This document shows positions 40,748-48,475 of a DNA stretch of 64,000 nucleotides, one piece after another. The notes below the pieces were generated by a model, which saw only the letters and a list, made by a program, of their open reading frames with translations, made no database searches and was not told the origin of the DNA. The stretch covers positions 248,001 through 312,000 of the forward strand of contig JAHCAZ010000001.1 in NCBI GenBank assembly GCA_019634615.1, written 5' to 3'. Source of the DNA: Opitutaceae bacterium (GTDB taxonomy: Bacteria; Verrucomicrobiota; Verrucomicrobiia; Opitutales; Opitutaceae). Within the stretch, counting starts at the first letter, position 1. Each line of letters begins with the position of its first letter. Position numbers and translations under genes: made by a program.

Positions 40748-41587
40748 CTAGGCGTTGGAGAAACCGCGGATGATCTCCGCCGGGGTCACGCCGCGCTCGC
40801 GCAGGGTGCGCAGGCTCAGGGCGTCGTGGCGCTTGGCGAGGCGGACGCCCTGTTCGTCAAGCATAAGCGGGCAGTGGTAAAACGCGGGCACGGGTTGCCC
40901 GAGGGCGCGGTAGAGGAGGATCTGCCGGAAGGTGGAGCGCACCAGGTCGGCGCCGCGGACGACTTCGGTGATGCCCATTGCAGCGTCGTCCACCACGCAG
41001 GCGAGCTGGTAGCTCGGGACGTCGTCCTTGCGCCAGACGAGGAAGTCGCCGAAATCGCGGCCGGCCACGGCGGCCTGGGGCCCGAGCTTGCGGTCGGTGA
41101 ACGCGATGGTTTCGCCGTCGGGCACGCGGAAGCGCCAATTGACCGCGATCGAATCCCCAAGGGGCGACAGGGGCGCATCGGCAGCCGGTCGGAACGACGG
41201 CGGATAGACCGGCTCGTCGTTCTCGCCGCCCTCATGCGGTGCGCCGGCCGCCTCGATGACGTCGCGGCGCGAGCGCGTGCAGGGGAAGATCAACCTGGCG
41301 GCATGCAGTTTCTCCAGCGCGGCCCGGTAGAGCGCCCGGTGCTGGCTCTGGGCCACCACGGGCTCCTCCCAGCGCAGGCCCAGCCAGCGGAGGTCCTCGA
41401 TCATCGCGTCGACGAAATCGAGCCGGAACCGGATGGCGTCGAGATCGTCGTTGCGCAGGAACAGCCTCCCGCCGGCCAGCCGCGCGCGCTCGGCGGCGAT
41501 CCAGAACGTGCGGGCGTGGCCCAGGTGCAGCAGCCCCGTGGGCGAGGGGGCGAGGCGACCGCGATAGGATTGTCCGGGTTGAACCAC
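40748..41587 (-). CDS. gluQ: Glutamyl-Q tRNA(Asp) synthetase-like protein (truncated GluRS paralogue)
   Basis: 279 residues from GTG 41587 (MVQPGQSYRGRLAPSPTGLL); ATG 41644 would add 19 residues encoded by the R6 palindrome. It has the class Ic catalytic core (GRLAPSPTGLLHLGHARTFW, RNDDLDAIRFRLDFVDAMIE, LACVVDDAAMGITEVVRGAD) and a KMSKS-like RLAKRHDALS, but no anticodon-binding domain, as in GluQ, which glutamylates queuosine in tRNA-Asp. The zinc site of GluQ is lost: the C-x-C is PCTRSR, and the later Y-x-x-x-C is replaced in VYPPSFRP. Probably a Zn-less GluQ; direct tRNA charging is excluded by the missing domains. Confidence 0.85.
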   Translation of the reverse strand: MVQPGQSYRGRLAPSPTGLLHLGHARTFWIAAERARLAGGRLFLRNDDLDAIRFRLDFVDAMIEDLRWLGLRWEEPVVAQSQHRALYRAALEKLHAARLIFPCTRSRRDVIEAAGAPHEGGENDEPVYPPSFRPAADAPLSPLGDSIAVNWRFRVPDGETIAFTDRKLGPQAAVAGRDFGDFLVWRKDDVPSYQLACVVDDAAMGITEVVRGADLVRSTFRQILLYRALGQPVPAFYHCPLMLDEQGVRLAKRHDALSLRTLRERGVTPAEIIRGFSNA

Positions 41588-41670
41588 AGATGAACACGGA
41601 TAAACACAGATGTGGGCATGCCCAGTCGAATTCTCGGCTTTCATCTGTGCACATCTGCGTCCATCTGTGG
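41584..41670. repeat. Inverted repeat family R6 between divergent genes
   Basis: Arms 41584-41613 and 41641-41670 match at 23 of 30 positions, with internally repetitive cacagatg / catctgtg motifs. It overlaps the GTG start of the GluQ-like gene on one side and ends 6 bp before the LOG-family ATG on the other. Confidence 0.8.
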
Positions 41671-41676
41671 TGAAAC

Positions 41677-42258
41677 ATGTCCAAGCTGCTCTGCGTCTAC
41701 TGTGCCTCCAGCGATCGCCTCGATCCGAAATACTATGCCGCGGCCGAGGAATTGGGACGGACGCTCGTCGCGCAGGGTTGGGGACTCGTCTACGGCGGCG
41801 GCAAGAACGGCTTGATGGGGGCGGTGGCGCGCGGCACCAAGTCCGTCGGCGGGCGCGTGGTGGGCGTCATCCCGGAGTTCATGAAGGCGCGCGAGCTGGC
41901 CTTCAACGAGGCCGACGAGCTCGTCACGGTCGTGACCATGCGCGAGCGCAAGCTGCTCATGGAGACCCGCGCCGACGGGTTCGTGGCCCTGCCGGGTGGG
42001 TTCGGCACGCTCGAGGAGATCATGGAGATCCTCACGCTGCGACAGCTCGACGTCGTGAAGAAGCCCTGCGTCTTCCTCAACCAGGACGGGTTCTACGATC
42101 CGCTGCTGGCGCTGTTCGACACCATGCTGCGCGAGAAATTCTTCAAGCCGTCGAACCTGCAGCTCTTCCGCGTGGCGCGGACCGTGCCGGAGATCTTCAC
42201 GAAGCTCGACGAGGCCGCCGGGGCCCGGGCCGAGCTCAAGTGGTTTGACACGCGCTGA
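41677..42258 (+). CDS. LOG family protein (nucleoside 5'-monophosphate phosphoribohydrolase-like)
   Basis: 193 residues, typical LOG length. The family releases free base from nucleoside monophosphates (cytokinin-activating in plants; purine turnover or unknown in bacteria). The signature PGGFGTLEEIMEIL is at 106-119, with GWGLVYGGGKNGLMGAVARG and TMRERKLLMETRADGFVALP as the phosphate/substrate-binding surroundings. It starts 6 bp after the R6 palindrome, so its promoter probably lies in or around that element. Followed by a Nudix gene 4 bp downstream, consistent with a small nucleotide-handling unit. Confidence 0.92.
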   Translation: MSKLLCVYCASSDRLDPKYYAAAEELGRTLVAQGWGLVYGGGKNGLMGAVARGTKSVGGRVVGVIPEFMKARELAFNEADELVTVVTMRERKLLMETRADGFVALPGGFGTLEEIMEILTLRQLDVVKKPCVFLNQDGFYDPLLALFDTMLREKFFKPSNLQLFRVARTVPEIFTKLDEAAGARAELKWFDTR

Positions 42259-42262
42259 GGGC

Positions 42263-42820
42263 ATGGACCGCGACCGCGCCCCCGTCCGGCAGCTCCTGCA
42301 CGCGCACGCCGCGCGGGCGCTCGAGCCGCACGAGGCGGCCATGACGGAGGCGACCATCCGGTTCGTCGCGGATCACGCGGACTGCCTGCTGCGCTCGCAG
42401 TTGTCCGGTCATCTCACCGGTTCCGCCTGGGTGGTAAATGCCGGTCGCACGCGGACCCTGCTCACGCATCATCGCAAGCTGGACCTGTGGCTGCAGCTCG
42501 GCGGCCACGCCGACGGTGATCCCGATCTCGCGGCCGTGGCCTTGCGCGAGGCGCGGGAAGAGAGCGGGCTGACGCGTCTGCGCCTGGTGAGCCCGGCGAT
42601 CTTCGACCTCGACCGGCATTGGATTCCCGAGCGCAAGGGCGTGCCGGCGCACTGGCATTTCGACCTGCGGTTCCTGATCGAGGCCGATCCCGGCGAGCCC
42701 TTGGTGGTTTCAGACGAATCCCACGATCTCGCCTGGGTGGAACTGGATCGGGTGGCCACGCTCAACCCCGAGGAGTCGCTCGCGCGCATGGTGCGCAAGA
42801 CGCAGGCGTTCGCCCGGTAG
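42263..42820 (+). CDS. Nudix hydrolase
   Basis: 185 residues from ATG 42263; a TTG 6 codons upstream overlaps the LOG gene. The Nudix box reads GHADGDPDLAAVALREAREESGL, matching G-x5-E-x7-REUxEExGU except that the first Glu is Asp and the spacing carries a DP insert; REAREESG is intact. LDLWLQLGG and HWHFDLRFLIEADPG are the substrate-side strands. Preceded by a helical N-terminal ~55 residues. Family members hydrolyse nucleoside diphosphates linked to another group; which one is not readable here. Confidence 0.88.
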   Translation: MDRDRAPVRQLLHAHAARALEPHEAAMTEATIRFVADHADCLLRSQLSGHLTGSAWVVNAGRTRTLLTHHRKLDLWLQLGGHADGDPDLAAVALREAREESGLTRLRLVSPAIFDLDRHWIPERKGVPAHWHFDLRFLIEADPGEPLVVSDESHDLAWVELDRVATLNPEESLARMVRKTQAFAR

Positions 42821-42867
42821 GGCAGGCCGGTGACCCTGCCCTGAGGACGCCTCATCCGCCTCAGGCC

Positions 42868-44325
42868 TCAGGAAGCCGTCCGCGCCTGGGCGCGCATCTG
42901 CTGCAGCAGGTCCTTGGTGACCGGGTAGAGGCGCATCAGGAGCAGGGCGAGCAGCGAGACGCAGGGCCCGGCCACGAGGGTGGCGCCGCAGAGTTTCGCG
43001 GCGGTGGCCGGGGCGTGGGTGAGGCCGACCCCGGTCCGGAAACCGATCACGGTGAGCACGAGGCCGCTGATCAGCAGGCCGACGGAGATGGCGACCTTCT
43101 GCGCGAAGCTGAAGACCGCGGCGTAGGCGCCGTCCTTGTTGCGACCGGTCTTGAGCTCGTTGAGCTCGGCGATGTCCGCCATCATCGACAGCGTGGTGGG
43201 GAACATGATGCCGTTGCCCACCCAGTAGGTGCCGTGCAGCAGCACAAAGACGATCGTCGCCAAGGGCAGGGTGACGCCGGCGACCGCCAGGGTCTGCTCC
43301 GGCACCACGGTCCCGGTCAGCAGCACCGCGGCGAGGCTCAGCGAGCCGCAGAGGTTGAGCACGGCGGCGAAATAGACGGCGCCCTTCTTGTCGAGCCGCC
43401 GCGTGAGGAGGCCGCTGCACAGCGAGCCCAGGCCGAAGCACACCATGCTCCCGCCATGGACGATGGTCTTGTGCAGGCCGTCGAACCGCATGAAATGCTC
43501 GTAGAGATACATCTGCAGCGAGGCGACCAGGGTGATGCCGATCATGACGACCACGGTGAAGCCGAAGACGTGGCGGGCATAGATGTCGGTGAGGATGTCC
43601 CGCATGTCGCGGAAGAAATCCAGCACGCTGTTCTCGCTCCGCGGCAGGCCGGTGCTGTCGACGAGGTGCTTCCGGGCGATGAACGTGACAAAGAGGATGC
43701 TGACGAGCGAGACCGCCGCGAACGTGAGGCCCATGTTCAGGTAGTTCTGCGGGACGGCCGTGGCGCGGAGGCCCGAGTTGTCGGAGAAGAACAGCGTCCA
43801 GGCGAGCGCCGGCCCGAGCAGGTTGGCCAGCATGTTCAGGCCCGAGCGGATGCCCTGCAGGGTCACCCGGCCGTTGTAATCGCCGCAGATCTCAAAGCCC
43901 AGGGCGATGTAGGGGATGAGGTAGACGGTGATGGCCGTGCGCTGCAGGAGGTTGACCACGACGAGATACCAGAAAAGGGCGGCCTGGTGGCCTTGCACGA
44001 AGCCGGGCACGTACCACACGAAGACATAGATGATCGTCACCGCGATGCCGCCCAGCAGGATGTAGGGGTGCCGGCGACCGAACCGGCTGCGGGTGTTGTC
44101 GGTGATGTGGCCCATCAGCGGATCCGTGACGGCGTCCCAGAACACGGCGATGGCCATGGCGATCCCGGCCAGCTTGGGGCTCAGGCCGAGGGCCTCCGTG
44201 TAGAAGAGCATCGCAAACCCGGTGATGGAGTTCCCGAGCAGCGAGTTCGCGATCTCGCCGGCAGAGTAGCCGAGCATGCGCGAACGGGGACACGCGGGGC
44301 TGGACGGGGGCGCGGAGTCGGCCAT
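42868..44325 (-). CDS. GPH-family sugar:cation symporter, copy 1
   Basis: 485 residues from ATG 44325, chosen because MADSAPPSSPACPRSRMLGY aligns residue for residue with the start of the neighbouring paralogue; frames starting up to 13 codons earlier are possible. Glycoside-pentoside-hexuronide symporter of 12 helices: the family motif region AIAVFWDAVTDPLMGHITDN, TRSRFGRRHPYILLGG, and YLIPYIALGFEICGDYNGR. Substrate unknown; the fold carries disaccharides and hexuronides with Na+ or H+. It is one of two tandem paralogues and shares a 71-bp identical DNA segment with the other. Confidence 0.93.
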   Translation of the reverse strand: MADSAPPSSPACPRSRMLGYSAGEIANSLLGNSITGFAMLFYTEALGLSPKLAGIAMAIAVFWDAVTDPLMGHITDNTRSRFGRRHPYILLGGIAVTIIYVFVWYVPGFVQGHQAALFWYLVVVNLLQRTAITVYLIPYIALGFEICGDYNGRVTLQGIRSGLNMLANLLGPALAWTLFFSDNSGLRATAVPQNYLNMGLTFAAVSLVSILFVTFIARKHLVDSTGLPRSENSVLDFFRDMRDILTDIYARHVFGFTVVVMIGITLVASLQMYLYEHFMRFDGLHKTIVHGGSMVCFGLGSLCSGLLTRRLDKKGAVYFAAVLNLCGSLSLAAVLLTGTVVPEQTLAVAGVTLPLATIVFVLLHGTYWVGNGIMFPTTLSMMADIAELNELKTGRNKDGAYAAVFSFAQKVAISVGLLISGLVLTVIGFRTGVGLTHAPATAAKLCGATLVAGPCVSLLALLLMRLYPVTKDLLQQMRAQARTAS

Positions 44326-44420
44326 GTCGGGGCAGGTTGACATCTCCGGCGCCCGGCACAACACCGCGGAAATTCAGTAGGCGGGCTAAGCCGCCCGTGC
44401 AGAAATGCTACCGCGATCCC

Positions 44421-45878
44421 TCACGTCCGCCCGGCCGCCTCCGCCCGCAGGCGCACCAAGAGCCCCTTGTCGACGGGATAGTAACGGATCAGCCCGAGGG
44501 AGCACAGCGAGATCGCCGGGCCGGCGAGGAGCGTCACGCCGCAGAGCGTCCAGACCGTGGCCGGCGCCTGTTCCAGTCCCGCCCCGGTCTTGAATCCGAT
44601 GCGCGTGAGGATGAAGCCGCTGAGCAGCACGCCGATCGAGATGGCGCACTTCAGCGCAAAGCTGAAGATCGCCGCGTAGGCCCCGTCCTTGTTCACGCCG
44701 GTCCGGAGCTCGTTGATCTCGGCCACGTCCGCCATCATCGACGTGGCGGTGGGAAAGATGACGCCGTTGCCCAGCCAGTAGGTCGCGTGCAGCAGGACGA
44801 AGACGACAAAGGCATACGGGAACGGCCAGCCCAGCACGTCGGTGGTCTGGCCCGGGACGAGCGCGCCCGTGAGGAAGAGCCCGGCCAGGGCGAAATTGCT
44901 GCCGATGCTGAGGAGCCCGGCGAACAACACCGTGCCCTTCTTCTCCAGCCGCCGGACCAGCAGACCGCCGGCCAGCGACCCGAGGCCGAAACCGACCATG
45001 CTGCCGCCGTGCGCGATGGTCTTTTCATAGCCGCCGAACTTCATGAAATGCTCGTAGAGATACATCTGGAGCGAGCTCACCAGCGCGATGCCCACCGTGA
45101 CGATGACCATGAACGCGAACACATAGCGCGGGTAGAAATCGCCGACGATTTCCTTCATGTCCCGGTGGAACCCCCGGAGGCCGTGCTGGGTGACGGGCAG
45201 CCGGCGGTTGTCCGCGATCTGGCTTCGCGTGGCGAAGACGACAAAGACGATGCAGGCCAGCGAGACGACGGCGAAGCCCAGGCCCATCCGCACGTAGTTC
45301 TCCGGGAGGGAGGTGGCGCGGACCGTTTCATTGTCGGAGAAAAAGATCGACCAGGCGAGCGCCACGCCGAGCAGGTTGGCCAGCATGTTCATGGCCGAGC
45401 GGATGCCCTGCAGCGTGACGCGGCCGTCGTAGTCGGAGCACAGCTCGAACCCCAGCGCCACATAGGGGACGCCGAAAACCGTGATCGCGGTCCGCTGGAG
45501 CAGGTTGATCACGAGCAGATACCAGAACAGCGCCTGGGGGCTGCCGCGGGCGAAGTCCGGCACGACCCACAGGAATACGTAGATGATCACCACCAGCACG
45601 CCGCCCAGCAGGATGTAGGGGTGCCGGCGACCGAACCGGCTGCGGGTGTTGTCGGTGATGTGGCCCATCACCGGGTCGGTGACGGCATCCCAGAAAACCG
45701 CGACGCCCATGGCGATGCCGGCGAGGGCGTGGCTCAGGCCCAGCGCCTCGGTGTAGTAGAGCATCGCGAACCCGAAGAGCGAATTCATGAGCAGGGAATT
45801 CGCGCATTCCCCGACGGAGTAGCCGACCATGCGCAACCGCGAGCACTGCGGGCCGGGCGGAGGCTGGGACGCATCCAT
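44421..45878 (-). CDS. GPH-family sugar:cation symporter, copy 2
   Basis: 485 residues, the same length as its paralogue at 42.9 kb and similar along the whole protein (RMVGYSVGECANSLLMNSLF, GVAVFWDAVTDPVMGHITDN, VPYVALGFELCSDYDGRVTL, MYLYEHFMKFGGYEKTIAHG). The two diverge most in loop regions (around residues 215-235 and 300-330). It is upstream of copy 1 on the minus strand with 95 bp between, so the pair is likely co-transcribed. The duplication suggests two related glycan-derived sugars, but neither is identified. Confidence 0.93.
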   Translation of the reverse strand: MDASQPPPGPQCSRLRMVGYSVGECANSLLMNSLFGFAMLYYTEALGLSHALAGIAMGVAVFWDAVTDPVMGHITDNTRSRFGRRHPYILLGGVLVVIIYVFLWVVPDFARGSPQALFWYLLVINLLQRTAITVFGVPYVALGFELCSDYDGRVTLQGIRSAMNMLANLLGVALAWSIFFSDNETVRATSLPENYVRMGLGFAVVSLACIVFVVFATRSQIADNRRLPVTQHGLRGFHRDMKEIVGDFYPRYVFAFMVIVTVGIALVSSLQMYLYEHFMKFGGYEKTIAHGGSMVGFGLGSLAGGLLVRRLEKKGTVLFAGLLSIGSNFALAGLFLTGALVPGQTTDVLGWPFPYAFVVFVLLHATYWLGNGVIFPTATSMMADVAEINELRTGVNKDGAYAAIFSFALKCAISIGVLLSGFILTRIGFKTGAGLEQAPATVWTLCGVTLLAGPAISLCSLGLIRYYPVDKGLLVRLRAEAAGRT

Positions 45879-46025
45879 GGCCGGGCAGGCTGCCGGGCGG
45901 GTTCGCCCGGCTCAAGGCTGCGCTGCAGGTAACAGGAACGCTACGGTTGATTGTAGCTTCGCTATTGTCGGCCGACCCCGGCCACAGCTGCGGTGACCGC
46001 GGCGTCTCCTCGAATCGCTTCGACC

Positions 46026-48470
46026 CTACCGCCAGAGCGGCACCAGCTCCTGCTTCCGCACCCAGCCGGTCCGGCCGTCCTCGAACCGCAGCCGCACCCA
46101 GCCGAGGAAGGTCCGATTCATCACGCCGAGCGAGCCGGCGGCGAGCGCGGTGGTCTGCTGGTTGATCTCGGCCTCCGTGGGGATCGAGTGCAGCGTGGTG
46201 CCGCGCCAGGCGAGTGCCGCCTGCGGATGCGCCGCCAGGCCGTAGGCGTCGCGACCGACCAGCGCCGCGGTGCCGGCCAGCAGACCGGCCACGATGGCGG
46301 CGAGGGCAAGGTACCGCCCCCAGGCCGGCGCGCGCTGGAAGCGGCCGTAGAGCAGAACGCCAAGGGCCAGCGCGATCAGCGTGGCGCTGGCGACGGCGGC
46401 GCGTTCCCATTCCGCGGGCGAGGCGAGGCGGGCCAGGGCATGGCGGGGACCGGGCGCGAGGAAGGGGGCCAGCGTGCCGGGAGTGTAGCCCGCCTTTTCG
46501 CAGGCGAGGGCGAGGTTCAATCGCCCGCCGTCATCCGCCGGGTGCTGCACGAACGCGGCCGTCGCCTGCGCGGCGGCCTCCGTCCAGCGATCCTGCTGCG
46601 CGAGGGCGAGGGCGAGGTTGTGGCGCGCCGCCCAGTCGGCGGGATCCCGCTGCACGACCTCGGCCCAGGCCTTCTCGGCGGTGGCGTAGTCGCCCTGCCG
46701 GTAGGCGGCGGCGGCATCGGCCGCCCGCAGGTCGGACGCGGCGAGGACCGCGGCGAGGGCCAGCAGGGGCAGCAGGTTGCGCGGATGCAGGATGCGCCAG
46801 GCCGCGAAGCCGGGAACCCGGGAGGCGGCGAGGGCGGCGCGGGCGCGGTCGGCCCAGTCGGCGGGGAGCTCGGCCGGCGGGCCGTAGAGGGCGCGGTCGG
46901 CCTCGGACCAGAGCCGCTGCCAGGCGGGATCCGCGAGGGCGGAGGCCGCGGGCGCCGCGTGCGGGATGCGGCAAAGGACCGCGGTGTCGTGCTGCCAGGC
47001 GAGGAGGAGCGCGGCGCGCTCCGCCGCCGGGGCCTGGGCGAGGCGATCGAGCGTGGCGCCGAGGCGCTGCCGCGCGAGGCGGCGCGCGCGGCCGGGATCG
47101 GTGAGGGCCGCGCGGCGGGCGGACAACCCGAGCCAGAAGACGCCGAGCGCGGCAAAGGGCGCGAGCGCCGCGAGGACGAGGTTGCGCACCCGGGCGAATG
47201 GCACCGGGGCCGAGGCGCTGCCGGGCAGCGGATCCCGCGGGAGGGCGGAGGGCAGCTCCGGCGGCGCCGGCGGCTTGGGCGGGGTCGCGGCGGCGACGGC
47301 CGGGCCGGTCGCCTCGGCGGACGGGGCGATGTTGAAGCGCGGGGCGGCGGGCGCCGAGATGGTGACGGTGGTGCGCGGCGTGGTGAGCGTCTGGTACGTG
47401 CCGGTCTTGGGGTCGAAGTAGGTGAACTCCACCGGGGCGAGGGTGTAGGTGCCCGGCTTGGTGGGCACGAGGACCACGTCCTCGGCGAGCGTGGCGTCGA
47501 ACAAACGGCCCTCGGCGGGCGTGCGCTTGGCCTGGGGCGAAATGACCTGGAAGTCGCGCGAGACCTCGCGCGCCGGCAGGCCGGCGACATCGGGCCAGTT
47601 GCCGGTGCCGCTCAGCTCGAGCGTCCAGGTCACGGGCTCGCCCACGGCGGCGGTGGCCGGGACGACCTTGGAGTTGAGCCGGAACTGGCCGACGGCGCCG
47701 CTGAAGCCGGCGGGCGCCGGCAGGGGGAGCGGGCGGACGTTGACGGCCGGCTGGTTCGAGGTGACCGACAGCTGCTCCACGCGCGGCTGCTGGAACAGGC
47801 CGAAGCCGATCGTGCCGGTGGCGACATTCACAAGCTGGCTGGCGGCGTGGATGGTGACCGTGCCCGGGGCCTTGGCGTAGGCCCGGGTCTTGTAGGCGAT
47901 GTTGAGGCGGGTCTCGCCGTTGGCGGTGAACTCGGCCGGCTCGGGCTTCGACCAGTCCTCGACGATGAGCGGGGCGGAGTCCCATTCGATGGGGCCGCCG
48001 AGCTGGTTGAAGTTCCGGCGCGAGACGTCGAGCGAATAGGCCAGCGGGAAGACCTCGCCGGCCCAGGCCGAGGTGACGCCGGGCAGCAGGCGGGCGTAGA
48101 TGTTGGCCTCGGCCGCCTGCCGCATCGCGCCGGTGGTGAAGGCCGGCACGCGCAGGGTGCCCTCCGTGGTCTTGACCGTGAAGGCGGGGATCGAGACGCT
48201 GCCGGCGGCCCGGGCGCGGACGCGGTAGTTCAGGATGACCGAGCGGGTCATGCTGAAATTGACAATCGAGGTCTGCTCGGAGCGGCCCGCGAAGCTGAAC
48301 GTGACGTTCGGAACCGACGGCAGCGCGGGGTCGCCCTCGGGGGCGCAGTTCTCAAAGACGAGCTGGAGTTCCGACGGATCACCGGAGTCGGAGGCCTGCC
48401 ACTGCACCGACTGCGCACACGCAGCGGCCACGAGCAGGCAGAAGAGGAAGGCGAGGCGGAGCGAACGCAT
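46026..48470 (-). CDS. batD: BatD-BatE fusion protein (aerotolerance operon)
   Basis: 814 residues from ATG 48470; TTG 48482 would overlap batB. Signal peptide RLAFLFCLLVAAACAQ, then the BatD region with repeated beta-sandwich domains (NYRVRARAAGSVSIPAFTVK, PVTWTLELSGTGNWPDVAGL, LVPTKPGTYTLAPVEFTYFD). A membrane helix near 435 (LVLAALAPFAALGVFWLGL) follows. The C-terminal ~350 residues are BatE-like: TPR-type helices (AYRQGDYATAEKAWAEVVQR, ARHNLALALAQQDRWTEAAA), further membrane segments and a terminal SH3-like region (LGWVRLRFEDGRTGWVRKQE). In Bacteroides these are separate proteins. Function: envelope or oxidative stress complex with MoxR, mechanism unknown. Confidence 0.88.
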   Translation of the reverse strand: MRSLRLAFLFCLLVAAACAQSVQWQASDSGDPSELQLVFENCAPEGDPALPSVPNVTFSFAGRSEQTSIVNFSMTRSVILNYRVRARAAGSVSIPAFTVKTTEGTLRVPAFTTGAMRQAAEANIYARLLPGVTSAWAGEVFPLAYSLDVSRRNFNQLGGPIEWDSAPLIVEDWSKPEPAEFTANGETRLNIAYKTRAYAKAPGTVTIHAASQLVNVATGTIGFGLFQQPRVEQLSVTSNQPAVNVRPLPLPAPAGFSGAVGQFRLNSKVVPATAAVGEPVTWTLELSGTGNWPDVAGLPAREVSRDFQVISPQAKRTPAEGRLFDATLAEDVVLVPTKPGTYTLAPVEFTYFDPKTGTYQTLTTPRTTVTISAPAAPRFNIAPSAEATGPAVAAATPPKPPAPPELPSALPRDPLPGSASAPVPFARVRNLVLAALAPFAALGVFWLGLSARRAALTDPGRARRLARQRLGATLDRLAQAPAAERAALLLAWQHDTAVLCRIPHAAPAASALADPAWQRLWSEADRALYGPPAELPADWADRARAALAASRVPGFAAWRILHPRNLLPLLALAAVLAASDLRAADAAAAYRQGDYATAEKAWAEVVQRDPADWAARHNLALALAQQDRWTEAAAQATAAFVQHPADDGGRLNLALACEKAGYTPGTLAPFLAPGPRHALARLASPAEWERAAVASATLIALALGVLLYGRFQRAPAWGRYLALAAIVAGLLAGTAALVGRDAYGLAAHPQAALAWRGTTLHSIPTEAEINQQTTALAAGSLGVMNRTFLGWVRLRFEDGRTGWVRKQELVPLWR

Positions 48471-48475
48471 GGGTG

